Assembly (NCBI GenBank): GCA_026874595.1
Contig: CM049307.1
Coordinates: forward strand, 24,092,362 to 24,156,361
Origin: Sipunculus nudus
Taxonomy: Eukaryota > Annelida > Sipuncula > Golfingiida > Sipunculidae
Direction of reading: 5' to 3'
Length of the DNA: 64,000 nucleotides
Shown: positions 1-11,500 of the stretch, piece by piece
How positions within the stretch are numbered: the stretch's first letter is position 1
How the letters are laid out: each line of letters starts with the position of its first letter
Notes under the pieces: generated by a model
The model's database searches: none
The model's input: only the letters and a program-made list of their open reading frames with translations
Told to the model about the DNA's origin: nothing
Made by a program: the position numbers and the translations under genes

Positions 1-1108
1 TACCTTAAAGTAAACCACTCATTTAAATAGTCAAAGCTTTCTGGGGACAAGTTATTATGATGGAGAAGACAGGTTCTAAGATAGTCTAGTAGATAACTTA
101 GACAATCCACATTATTGCTCATGATCTGCTTTAAATCCACGGTGCTCAGAATAAACAACAGCATATAACTTATGATAGCATTCACCATGCTGTGCCTTTT
201 ACTATTGTGCATACCAAAGACAGTTGATATAATAAGTGTTGGTTCAATGTTACAATTATTCTCTATTTTAACCAGCTCTTTTGGGCATCTTTTTGAAGTG
301 ACACAGAATTCCTGTGTTGGTTTATTTTCATTTTCATCCCATTGGTTAATTACTCGAGTATTCATCATATAAACAAGATTAGTGGTAAACTGAAAGTGAA
401 GGAACACACTGTACACATTTCTGATGCTGTTGTGAATTCAGCCATTAAGTACATGAGTGACAGCACAATGTATGTTTATCACATTAACAACCATGATGCT
501 TTCAATCTCGTATTTTGCTAACTCAGAAATGGCAGTCATATTGTGGAAATCATTAATCAAGTGAGCAGTTTCTCAGAATTCAGCAAACAGAAATCACATG
601 ACACTTTCAGTTGCAAGCAATAAAATATTTAATATATATATACTAGTGCACTCTGTGACCTGACTGTTTAGGCCACTCTAAAAATAAAGTTCTACAGCTC
701 CTATTTCTATAAATCTACTTTTTAAGTTAATTGGTACAAAGTCCCTAGTATTATTATTCCTTATTGCTGCCCCTCAATTAACCCCTTGGGACTCGATCCC
801 CACTATACTGGAGATATAAAAATTCATAACTGGCAGCATATAGTGTTGTTTATTCAAAAAGTGTCAGTCTTTAAAAGACCATTTCCCAGGCTTGATTCAC
901 CTATGAAGGTTGCTGATTATGAAAATGTCTTCCACATCACAGGCATCCATTTCCAGCACTAAAATGGCTTGGAAGCCGTAAACACATTGAGTATGGGCAA
1001 TATATTCCTGTCCAGTGATGAGAATGTGAAGGGAAATATAGCTAGATCTAGTCTTTTGAGTCACTAGATAGACACGGTTGAGGTGGTCTGGGACCACCGC
1101 CCTGTCTG
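1..1108. other. No gene seen
   Basis: AT-rich, with short ORFs only (up to 66 codons) and no recognisable protein, repeat or RNA. It would be intron or 3' flank of the TRPM gene. Confidence 0.5.
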
Positions 1109-1148
1109 TCTCTTTAGACTATGAATTTTGATGAGCTGATAGATGTGA

Positions 1149-1502
1149 TGCCACACAAACCAAGCCAAGGGGCCGCGAAGGCCACCACCATTCACCCGCA
1201 CTGGTGACGAAGAAAACTACACCATCCACACCCACAAAGCCCTGAGCGGGCCACTCACCGCACTGGTACCAGCAGCAGGGCCGCTGCCCCCAAGAACCCG
1301 ATCACAAGCGACATCCCTGAGGGGCATGCCACCCAGCAAAACAGCGCACAACAACAGGCAGCTCCCCGACACCAGCATGGACACCCAGGTGGCTGACAGA
1401 AAAACTCTCATCGCAAAGAGCCGGACTTCCTGTGATTTGGTTAAGGCTTGGTGTCTTGGCTTGGTCTTCAGCTTGTTTTTTCTTGTCCCTGAGCAGTGGG
1501 CT
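1149..1502 (+). other. GC-rich block with a 118-codon open frame, no function recognised
   Basis: Bases 1110-1440 are strikingly GC-rich compared with the AT-rich flanks. The plus frame is open from 1149 to a TAA at 1503. It encodes a Pro/Arg/Thr-rich sequence (GPRRPPPFTRTGDEENYTIH near the start, PPRTRSQATSLRGMPPS in the middle). There is no early Met and no splice pattern that joins the TRPM gene. The composition suggests a fragment of a mobile-element protein or a low-complexity exon of another gene. Confidence 0.3.
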
Positions 1503-2648
1503 TAAAGTTGTCTGTAATGCCCATTGTCAGGGTTTGAAGGGAGATTACAGGAATATCATTCCTTATATACTGGCCCTTGCTTCCTGGGTGACACTCTTGG
1601 AGGTCAAAGGGCAAACATGAATATTTCTAATTCTTTTGATTATGACTGTACTTGTGATAACCTTTCTATAAGGGGAATTTTGTTGCCAAGGTAATGGAAC
1701 AATTTTGAATAAAAAATACTTAGAAGTATATAATATTAATTAAAGGGAGTTATATATTATAGCCATATGACATTCTGAATTATTTTAGAAAATTATTTAT
1801 TACCATGATGTATAATATTATGTATTAATACTAGCAAAAACTCATAATCTCAAAGGGCTATTACATGTAATGAAATGAAAGATTTTCATTCACACAGGAA
1901 ATATACAGATAAAACGGTGTGTTCTTCATGTGCATCATTACAAGAATTGTTATAATTTTTTTCTTTATCATTTTAGCAACTTCATGCATCTTGTCTCAAC
2001 CATTCAATGAAAAAAAAACTCCTTATTTTTGGTCTCAGCATTTATTGTAGAACAATTTATTATTTTTAGCTGCTGCCTCTCCCAATTAACTCTTGATTAT
2101 TCCTACTACAGTATAAAATATGACTATACTAAAAGAGTGTCTCCTGGGAAACCTGACAACTGCTGATCCCATAATGCAATATACAATGCCCGTAAAACGG
2201 ACATCAATCTGGCATAAAATCCCTGTGCATGGATATACATTAAAGTGTAATGATTTAAGCTTATCCAGAACCTATGGGTTTTGCATGCATGAACAAGTAG
2301 GCCTTTTAGAGGGCTTTCTCACTGAAAAAATATACCAGGCATCTACATGAACAATTTTTTTTACAGATTTTCATCCTTGGATAAGCTTAAAGGAATAATT
2401 TTCATGCAAATACAAGCGCAGAGCACTGTTTCATTACCCTACTTAAATACACTGAATTAACCTCAACAGCAAAGTCCCTGTGATCCCTGAACAGGCAGCT
2501 CTACACTGGTACATGGTGACTGATTCCAAGAATCCAGCCGCAGTATTATGGTTACCAGGCACCTGCACTGTACAAGAGCCACTGAATTTGAGCTCACAAA
2601 AAATAAATTGTGTGATAATGTTCCTAACAGAAGAGAATTAAAGAAATT
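1503..2648. other. No gene seen
   Basis: AT-rich sequence. I searched the minus strand for the TRPM exon that should follow the 5.4-kb exon and did not find a convincing one. The open stretch at 2463-2720 is the degenerate end of the 58-bp array run into flank. Confidence 0.5.
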
Positions 2649-5432
2649 TATTCTAGGGGCATCAGTAAGGAAGGTATCATAGATAAGGAGACTAACTAAC
2701 CTGCTAGATTCTGTGGGCATCAGTGAGGAGGGTATTGTAGATAAGGAGACACTCTAACCTGCTTGATTCTGGGGGCATCAGTGAGGAGGGTATCATAGAT
2801 AAGGAGACACACTAACCTGCTAGATTCTGGGGGCATCAGTGAGGAGGGTATCATAGATAAGGAGACACACTAACCTGCTTGATTCTGGGGGCATCAGTGA
2901 GGAGGGTATCATAGATAAGGAGACACACTAACCTGCTAGATTCTGGGGGCATTAGTGAGGAGGGTATTGTAGATAAGGAGACACTCTAACCTGCTTGATT
3001 CTGGGGGCATCAGTGAGGAGGGTATCATAGATAAGGAGACACACTAACCTGCTAGATTCTGGGGGCATCAGTGAGGAGGGTATCATAGATAAGGAGACAC
3101 TCTAACCTGCTAGATTCTGGGGGCATCAGTGAGGAGGGTATCATAGATAAGGAGACACTCTAACCTGCTAGATTCTGGGGGCATCAGTGAGGAGGGTATC
3201 GTAGATAAGGAGACACTCTAACCTGCTAGATTCTGGGGGCATCAGTGAGGAGGGTATCGTAGATAAGGAGACACTCTAACCTGCTAGATTCTGGGGGCAT
3301 GAGTGAAGAGGGTATCATAGATAAGGAGACACACTAACCTGCTAGATTCTGGGGGCATCAGTGAGGAGGGTATCATAGATAAGGAGACACTCTAACCTGC
3401 TAGATTCTGGGGGCATCAGTGAGGAGGGTATCATAGATAAGGAGACACACTAACCTGCTAGATTCTGGGGGCATCAGTGAGGAGGGTATCATAGATAAGG
3501 AGACACACTAACCTGCTAGATTCAGGGGGCATCAGTGAGGAGGGTATCATATATAAGGAGATACTCTTACCTGCTAGATTCTGGGGGCATTAGTGAGGAG
3601 GGTATTGTAGATAAGGAGACACTCTAACCTGCTTGATTCTGGGGGCATCAGTGAGGAGGGTATCATAGATAAGGAGACACACTAACCTGCTAGATTCTGG
3701 GGGCATCAGTGAGGAGGGTATCATAGATAAGGAGACACTCTAACCTGCTAGATTCTGGGGGCATCAGTGAGGAGGGTATCATAGATAAGGAGACACTCTA
3801 ACCTGCTAGATTCTGGGGGCATCAGTGAGGAGGGTATCGTAGATAAGGAGACACTCTAACCTGCTAGATTCTGGGGGCATCAGTGAGGAGGGTATCGTAG
3901 ATAAGGAGACACTCTAACCTGCTAGATTCTGGGGGCATGAGTGAAGAGGGTATCATAGATAAGGAGACACACTAACCTGCTAGATTCTGGGGGCATCAGT
4001 GAGGAGGGTATCATAGATAAGGAGACACTCTAACCTGCTAGATTCTGGGGGCATCAGTGAGGAGGGTATCATAGATAAGGAGACACACTAACCTGCTAGA
4101 TTCTGGGGGCATCAGTGAGGAGGGTATCATAGATAAGGAGACACACTAACCTGCTAGATTCAGGGGGCATCAGTGAGGAGGGTATCATATATAAGGAGAT
4201 ACTCTTACCTGCTAGATTCTGGGGGCATTAGTGAGGAGGGTATTGTAGATAAGGCGACACACTAACCTGCTAGATTCTGGGGGCATTAGTGAGGAGGGTA
4301 TCATAGATAAGGACACACTCTAACCTGCTAGATTCTGGGGGCATCAGTGAGGAGGGTATCATAGATAAGGAGACACAGTAACCTGCTAGATTCTGGGGGC
4401 ATCAGTGAGGAGGGTATCATAGATAAGGAGACACTCTTACCTGCTAGATTCTGGGGGCATTAGTGAGGAGGGTATTGTAGATAAGGCGACACACTAACCT
4501 GCTAGATTCTGGGGGCATTAGTGAGGAGGGTATCATAGATAAGGAGACACTCTAACCTGCTAGATTCTGGGGGCATCAGTGAGGAGGGTATCATAGATAA
4601 GGAGACACAGTAACCTGCTAGATTCTGGGGGCATCAGTGAGGAGGGTATCATAGATAAGGAGACACTCTTACCTGCTAGATTCTGGGGGCATTAGTGAGG
4701 AGGGTATTGTAGATAAGGCGACACACTAACCTGCTAGATTCTGGGGGCATCAGTGAGGAGGGTATCATAGATAAGGAGACACACTAACCTGCTAGATTCT
4801 GGGGGCATCAGTGAGGAGGGTATCATAGATAAGGAGACACTCTTACCTGCTAGATTCTGGGGGCATTAGTCAGGAGGGTATTGTAGATAAGGAGACACAC
4901 TAACCTGCTAGATTCTGGGGGCATCAGTGAGGAGGGTATCATAGATAAGGAGACACTCTAACCTGCTAGATTCTGGGGGCATCAGTGAGGAGGGTATTAT
5001 AGATAAGGAGACACTCTAACCTGCTAGATTCTGGGGGCATCAGTGAAGAGGGTATCATAGATAAGGAGACACTCTAACCTGCTAGATTCTGGGAGCATCA
5101 GTGAGGAGGGTATCATAGATAAGGAGACACACTAACCTGCTAGATTCTGGGGGCATCAGTGAGGAGGGTATCATAGATAAGGAGACACTCTAACCTGCTA
5201 GATTCTGGGGGCATCAGTGAGGAGGGTATCATAGATAAGGAGACACTCTAACCTGCTAGATTCTGGGGGCCTCAGTGAGGAGGGTATCATAGATAAGGAG
5301 ACACTCTAACCTGTTAGATTCTGGGGGCATCAGTGAGGAGGGTATCATAGATAAGGAGACACACTTACCTGCTAGATTCATGGGGCATCAGTGAGGAGGG
5401 TATTATAGATAAGGAGACACACTTACCTGCTT
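2649..5432. repeat. 58-bp tandem array (48 units), founder includes an exon end and 5' splice site
   Basis: Forty-eight head-to-tail units of exactly 58 bp with no indels: the landmark GATTCTGG at 2707 and at 5433 are 2726 bp apart, which is 47 x 58, plus one degenerate unit at 2649. On the minus strand each unit reads CTGATGCCCCCAGAATCTAG, then CAG and a GT donor (GTTAGT, GTTAGA, GTAAGA or, nearest the exon, GTAAGT), then CTCCTTATCTATGATACCC. The first half is the last 23 bases of the adjacent TRPM exon. Units carry phased variants that form higher-order repeats. 58 is not a multiple of 3, so units do not extend a reading frame. Confidence 0.97.
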
Positions 5433-5561
5433 GATTCTGGGGGCATCAGTGAGGCAGGCTTCAGGTTGGTTTTAGGGTCAGATGAATCCTTCATTGTGCC
5501 ATCATTTCCTGTATGAATGTGGTCCTTGATTTCTTCCAGTTCCTCAATGATCTTGTCAATC
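5427..5561 (-). CDS. TRPM: TRPM exon: coiled-coil pole helix and tail (most 3' exon seen)
   Basis: A 135-nt exon encoding [19 protein letters not shown], an amphipathic heptad stretch where TRPM channels have their tetramerising coiled coil. It is followed by a hydrophilic tail ending SLMPPESS. The acceptor is TTTGGTAG and the donor AGCAG|GTAAGT. If the donor is not used, the frame ends at once (AGG TAA). The last 23 coding bases and the donor are the founder-like end unit of the 58-bp array to the left. The exon that should follow (starting with one base of phase) was not found in 1-2640. Confidence 0.88.
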
Positions 5562-8500
5562 CTACCAAAGTATAAACATAATATGACTTACACAGCTCAA
5601 ACCACATACTCAACACCTGTCTTAATCATAATGACATTACTTAAAAACTAGGGTCCCATGGGTCTTGACGCTCAGCAATAAGGATAGGTTTATAAGCTTT
5701 TCCAAAACATGGGTCCTGTGATCATTTTGTAGCCAATCTGTCTACCCAAACTGGTTTTATCATCCGTAAACATATTTATTAATAGTAGGCCCTGTGACCT
5801 TGCCCTTTGACCTAGTGACCCAAAAATCAATATGAACCTTTCCCTACTGGCAGGTGCACCAAGTTCGAAGTTGGGAGGTTTGAGATAAAAAATGTTGGCT
5901 TAAAATGCATCCACAATCTTTTTAAGGAAGTGGGTCCTGTGACTTTGACCTATGATGTCATGACCCCAAAATCAAAAGTGTTCTTACATTATTGGTCAGT
6001 CATAGATAAGTCAAGTTTGAAACCAATATGTCCATCCAAAATGGAGTTATCATCAGGAAACAAATTTGACAGTCTTACAGAAAGATGACAGATGGATATG
6101 GTGGTAAATAAAGGGCTTCCACTTATCAAGCGGGGCCCTAACCAACTGGAAATAAATATGCATACAGACTGCCTCTGTGACCTTGACCTTTGACCTTGTG
6201 ACTCCCAAATCAATCAGATTCTTCCCCTATTGACAGGTCAGCTATATGTGCAAGAAGGAAGGTTTGGGATGAAAAGTTTGGCTTAAAATGCACCCACAAT
6301 TTTTCCAAATATGTGGGTCCTGTGACCTTAACCTTTGATCTCATGACCCGAAAATCAATAGAGTTATTGTGTAAGTGGTGGGCCAAATATAAGCCAAGTT
6401 TGAAATCTATAAGTCAAACTGAACTGGAGTATCATCAGGAAACAAATTTGAAAGTCTTACAGAAAGACAAACAGACAGACAGACATGGTGCATGGTTAAT
6501 ATAGGGCATCCACTTATTCAAGTGGGGCTCTTGTATACAAAACAAGGTTTCAGGACACAGATGAAACGTGACAGCTGCAAATCTGATAGTATCAATATAA
6601 TTTTGCAGTCTCAAAATAAAGGAAAAAATGGATAAAAAATTGAAAAAATACAGATGGTGCCACCAGTATTCAGGAACCAAAGAAACCAATCATAATCAAT
6701 ACAGACATGGTTTCAGGACACTGGTTGAAACCACAGCTGAGAAACTGACAAAACTGCTGTCACTGGACGATCTCAAAAACAAGGATACTAGATGACCATA
6801 GGTCGAGCGCTTGCCAGAAATTTAAATGAAAGACAGACGGGCAGACAGAACAAACTGTCAGTTTTCTGTCAACTGAGTGACTTTCAGAGCGATTGCTGAA
6901 AAGTTTGGCCTGTTGAATGACATATATCACACAAAAGAACATAAAAGCAGACATACCTGACAACAAACAGACAGACATACTGACAAAGTGACACAAGATT
7001 GAGACCAGATGACTTAACCAAATTATGGAGAAGAACCATAGTAAAAAATAAGCTATAGTTTATGTCCTAAATAAAGGTTTATAGTTTTGGAGATAGGGCT
7101 AAAACATTTGATGTTTTAGTGGTTCCAGTCCAGCACCCTCTAGCACCCATATCAGGGATAGGAAAAATCACTTTTGAGATATTAGTGTATGACATAAGAT
7201 GTCCCAGTTTCAAAAGGATTCCTCCAAAACTGTGGGCTGTAGAATGCTATATGTGAGACGCAACAACCAACAAGCAGGCAAACTTGAGGACAACTAACAA
7301 ATACACAGACATACTGACAAAATGACAAAAGATTGATACCCGGTGACTTATTCAGATTATGGAGAAGTCCCAGAGGAAGAGAATAAGCTATAGTTTCTGT
7401 AATTAAGGTTTATAGTTAGGGAGATATGGCCAAAAACTGATATGTTGGAGAGGTTTGAGTGCAGCGCCCCCTAGCGGCTATATCCAGAAATGAAAATACC
7501 ATTTCAAGATATTAGTGTAAGACATAAGATGTACCAGTTTCCAAAGGATTCCTCTGAAACTGTGGCCAGTAGAATGCTATATGTGAGACGCAACAACCAG
7601 CAAGCAGGCGAATTTGAAGAAAACTGACAAACAGACAGACATACTGACAACGAGACACAAGATTGATACCAGATGACTTACTCAGATAATGGAGAAGACC
7701 CAGAGGAAGAAAATAAGCTAAAGTTTCTGTAATTGAGGTTTATAGTTTTGGAGATATGGCCAAAATATGATATGTTGGACAGGTTTGAGTGCAGCGCCCC
7801 CTAGCGGTCATATTCGAAAAAATGAAAATTAGGTTTGAGATATGAGTGTAAGACATAAGATCTATAAGTTTCAAAATGATTCCTGCATATTTGTGAACTC
7901 TAGGCTATCACAAATCGATACCTCGAAATATATCATTAGACAAGATATTGTAAGAAATATTGCAAGACTTGTAATATAATCAAATAACACTACTTGTATG
8001 CTACCTGATGTAAAAAATAAACCTCTGTAGCTTTAAAACTGACAAAGTTAGAAAAATAATGACTTTTTTCATGACTTTTTACCAAAAATGAGTAACCATG
8101 GTAAGAGCAGATTTCAGTCCCAAATCAGAAAAGAGGGCTTGGAATGACAATTAAAACAAGCTACAGTTGAAGTAGATACGACAAATAGTAACAAAGATAT
8201 GAAGAAAAAACTGTTTTGAGAAGTTTTGATGACCTTGACCTTTGACCTATATTGACCAAAAACAATAGGCTCCTGTCATTTTAAATTTTCCACCAATTGT
8301 GTAAGTTTGAAAGCGATTGCTGCAAAATTGCGACCTGTAGAGAGGGAAGAGACAGACAGACAGACACACATCTGCGACTTGCCGAAAATCAGAGATTTCA
8401 GGCAAGCAAAAGACATGTAAAAATTAGAAAAAATACAGGTGGCACCACCAGTAACTAGGAACTGACAAAACTTGTCATGATTAATATTCAAGGCAAGATT

Positions 8501-11500
8501 CATGGCAATTCATGCATTAATTATATAGAAATTGGAGATTTTATATCAAACTTTTAATTATTCTGAGGGTACTTGGAAGCCCCATAACTTGGAGGATATA
8601 GGTCACACTGACCTAATTTCAGGTTTCCAAAGATATGTTTTTATTGACCTCCCTGGATGTAGACTTAGAAGTTTTCTAAATGCAGCGGTTACGATTTGTG
8701 CCTTGCTAATGGACGCCCGTACGCCCAATGGACAAAGCACCATACCTAATTACCTAAGTTGACTTTCAGTCAGCTGAGCTGAAAAGAGACACCAGATACT
8801 TGATACAGTGGTCAGTGGATTAAGGTCATGGTCCGACAATCCACAAATATAAAAGTCAATAAAAGACAATAAACTACAGTAATATTTTTAGGTATAATTT
8901 TCAAAGTTGATATAATTGCTCCAACAATATTAACAAAACAAAATGAATGTAATATATGCTTCAAATACACTTTTCTACCAGAAAGGGCCTTCAGGAAAAA
9001 TAAACTTTGCTTATACCCCAGTCCATCATCTCAAATCACTGATCACAGAATCAACTTCAATCAACTAGGTTGGGCTGGCTTAATTTAAGAATTTTGAGCA
9101 TCACTAAAACATATTTAAATTGATAAGATAACAGCCACGCATGGACCCAGACCTGCAATTATCACATTTGAACCTGTAATTCACTGACCACTGGACCGGT
9201 CAACATAATAACAACTTCAGCAGCAAGCAAGTAAAATATTGTTCCAATGTTCCCCCTCTAATTCTTGAACATCCCTTATTTGCATTGAACATCTTATTGA
9301 GCATGAGAGCAAAACACACCTGTGGACTGTCTAAGTTCCAGGAAATATTGATTATCCTAATGTGGCGGTTCCTAAGCCATTAAACAGAGTGCACCTGCAC
9401 CAATAGCTGGCATGTATCAGCTGGTATCTGGTTACTGTAAAGCATTATTTTTCACTCTACAATAATTTCTCATTTTATAAGATATATACAAGGACACTGG
9501 TTTATTTCACTTGAAAAAGGACAGTCTTTTATGAATTAATTATGAAATTTTTTCTCATTCTTCACATCTTTTGGGTCATCTGAAATGGATATTTTACGAC
9601 ACCCATAAGTGAACAGTTCTAATACATAAGACTGTATGTGAGCTGTGATTTTTTTTTTCAAATATAATACCTTGATCAAATGACAGATAAACCCAGCATA
9701 TCAATAAAGAAACAAATTACTGTGGTTGCCTTTTTATTTGCAAGGGTTTAATTTCGAAAATGAAACCCTCATGAAACATTCAAAATTAAGAAATGGTGAA
9801 ATTTCAGCCTCGCAAAAATAAAGCCAAACACAGTATGCTCACCAAACAGGCAGGTGATGTATAAATTATCTACTGCCACCCAAAAACATACCAAATTTCT
9901 TTAAACATGACAAACATCACTGTTTCACCATTTTTTTAATAATAAACTTAAATCAGGCAGTGGCATATATAAAGTAATTTGCATTATTTTGTCATAGGAC
10001 ATAGAAAAAGCACTCTTTTGATGTGTACCTGTGGAATGCTAATCAATACAACTGCACTGGGATGATCTGTAGCAGTCACCGGATTGGAATTCCCAATTCC
10101 ATTGTATGTACTTTTGCTCAATACCTGTTGAGTTACTCATCGCTCTGCAGCAATTTTTCAAAACCCATCTGATTCCTAGCCAACATGTTTAAAACACTTT
10201 CAATGTGATTCAGATATTTCAGCATGTAATCAGGACTGTCATAATACTGAAATTGCTGTGTCATGGTGTTGGCTCATAAATTTGTAACAAGCTGTTATTG
10301 ATTCAATGATTTGTAGCAATACAAATAGGTCCTATGCCTATTTAGCATCTGGTCTGCTCCCACAGACTGAAAACTTGTTTGTGTGTGAGAAGGGATCCTT
10401 TAATCTGTTCTGCCAAGGAGCACCCCACGATGTTTTTGTTAGATTTTATATCGCCAAATTACCTATCAGTGAATTATCCAGGTGTTCTGGAAGTAAAACA
10501 ATTAACTCAATACAGTGGAACCTGTTTGAAAGACCACCTGTCTTATAAAATCATCTTTCTATATAGACCACCCTAGAGTGAACCCACAACATTCACATTT
10601 GTTATAACAGAACTGTCTAATAAGACCACCTGTGAATTAAGACCACTTTTGGCCAGTTCCACAAGGGGCCTTATAACACAGGCTTCACTGTATATGAGCT
10701 TGGGCATTTGGGAACTGATATAACAGGGTCAAGATCACAGATCAGATGCTGCTTAAATAGCTCAATAGGTAATATCTATAACTCTATCTTGGACATAAGT
10801 GCTCATTACTTTAGGAACATTTAAACAAGGGACCCATGGGTCACGGCGCTCAGCTGTTAAATATGATAAAAAATATGATTTGGGAAAGAGGCACATGCTT
10901 GTTTTGTGTGGTAATAAATATAAGCTTTATTATGAGTTGTTGGTGTTTAGCTTATGTATGATTTTGAGTGTATCTTTGGAGACAGGGAAGAGGATTGATT
11001 TCATTTATTTTATTAACAAATGGAGTGCTATTGTCACACAGATTTTGACTTGGCCATATAACTTATAAGCATATTATAAAAGAGTTTAACTATTTATTAA
11101 AATTTAATAACAAATATTGTGCCAATATAATTTTTATTAAAAAAAAAATAATAAGAAAATCATGATTTTTTAAAATAAAATATAACTGAAATGATTATTG
11201 AAATAATATTATAGAATATATTCATGAATGCATTCATGAATACATTTTGAAAGTATCTGCACTGGTATTCAAATACTTTCACTTTTACCTGAATTCCCAT
11301 TCTTATGCAATAAAATTTTTAATGCAGTACATATTCACATTCGTATTCAAATACATTTGCAAAGCAATAGCACCATGTCTAGTATTTATTCAGTTTTAGC
11401 CAAACAATGATGTTGAGAATCCAGAATATACAAAATTCACATATTTAAATAATGATCATAAGTACCTGGTTTTATGGCTTTTATTTATATTAAAAAAAAA

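Noticed and set aside
2649-5432. CRISPR array or protein-coding repeat
   Set aside because: There are no unique spacers between units, the unit is 58 bp (not a multiple of 3) and stops occur in the rotating frames; the context is a eukaryotic intron.
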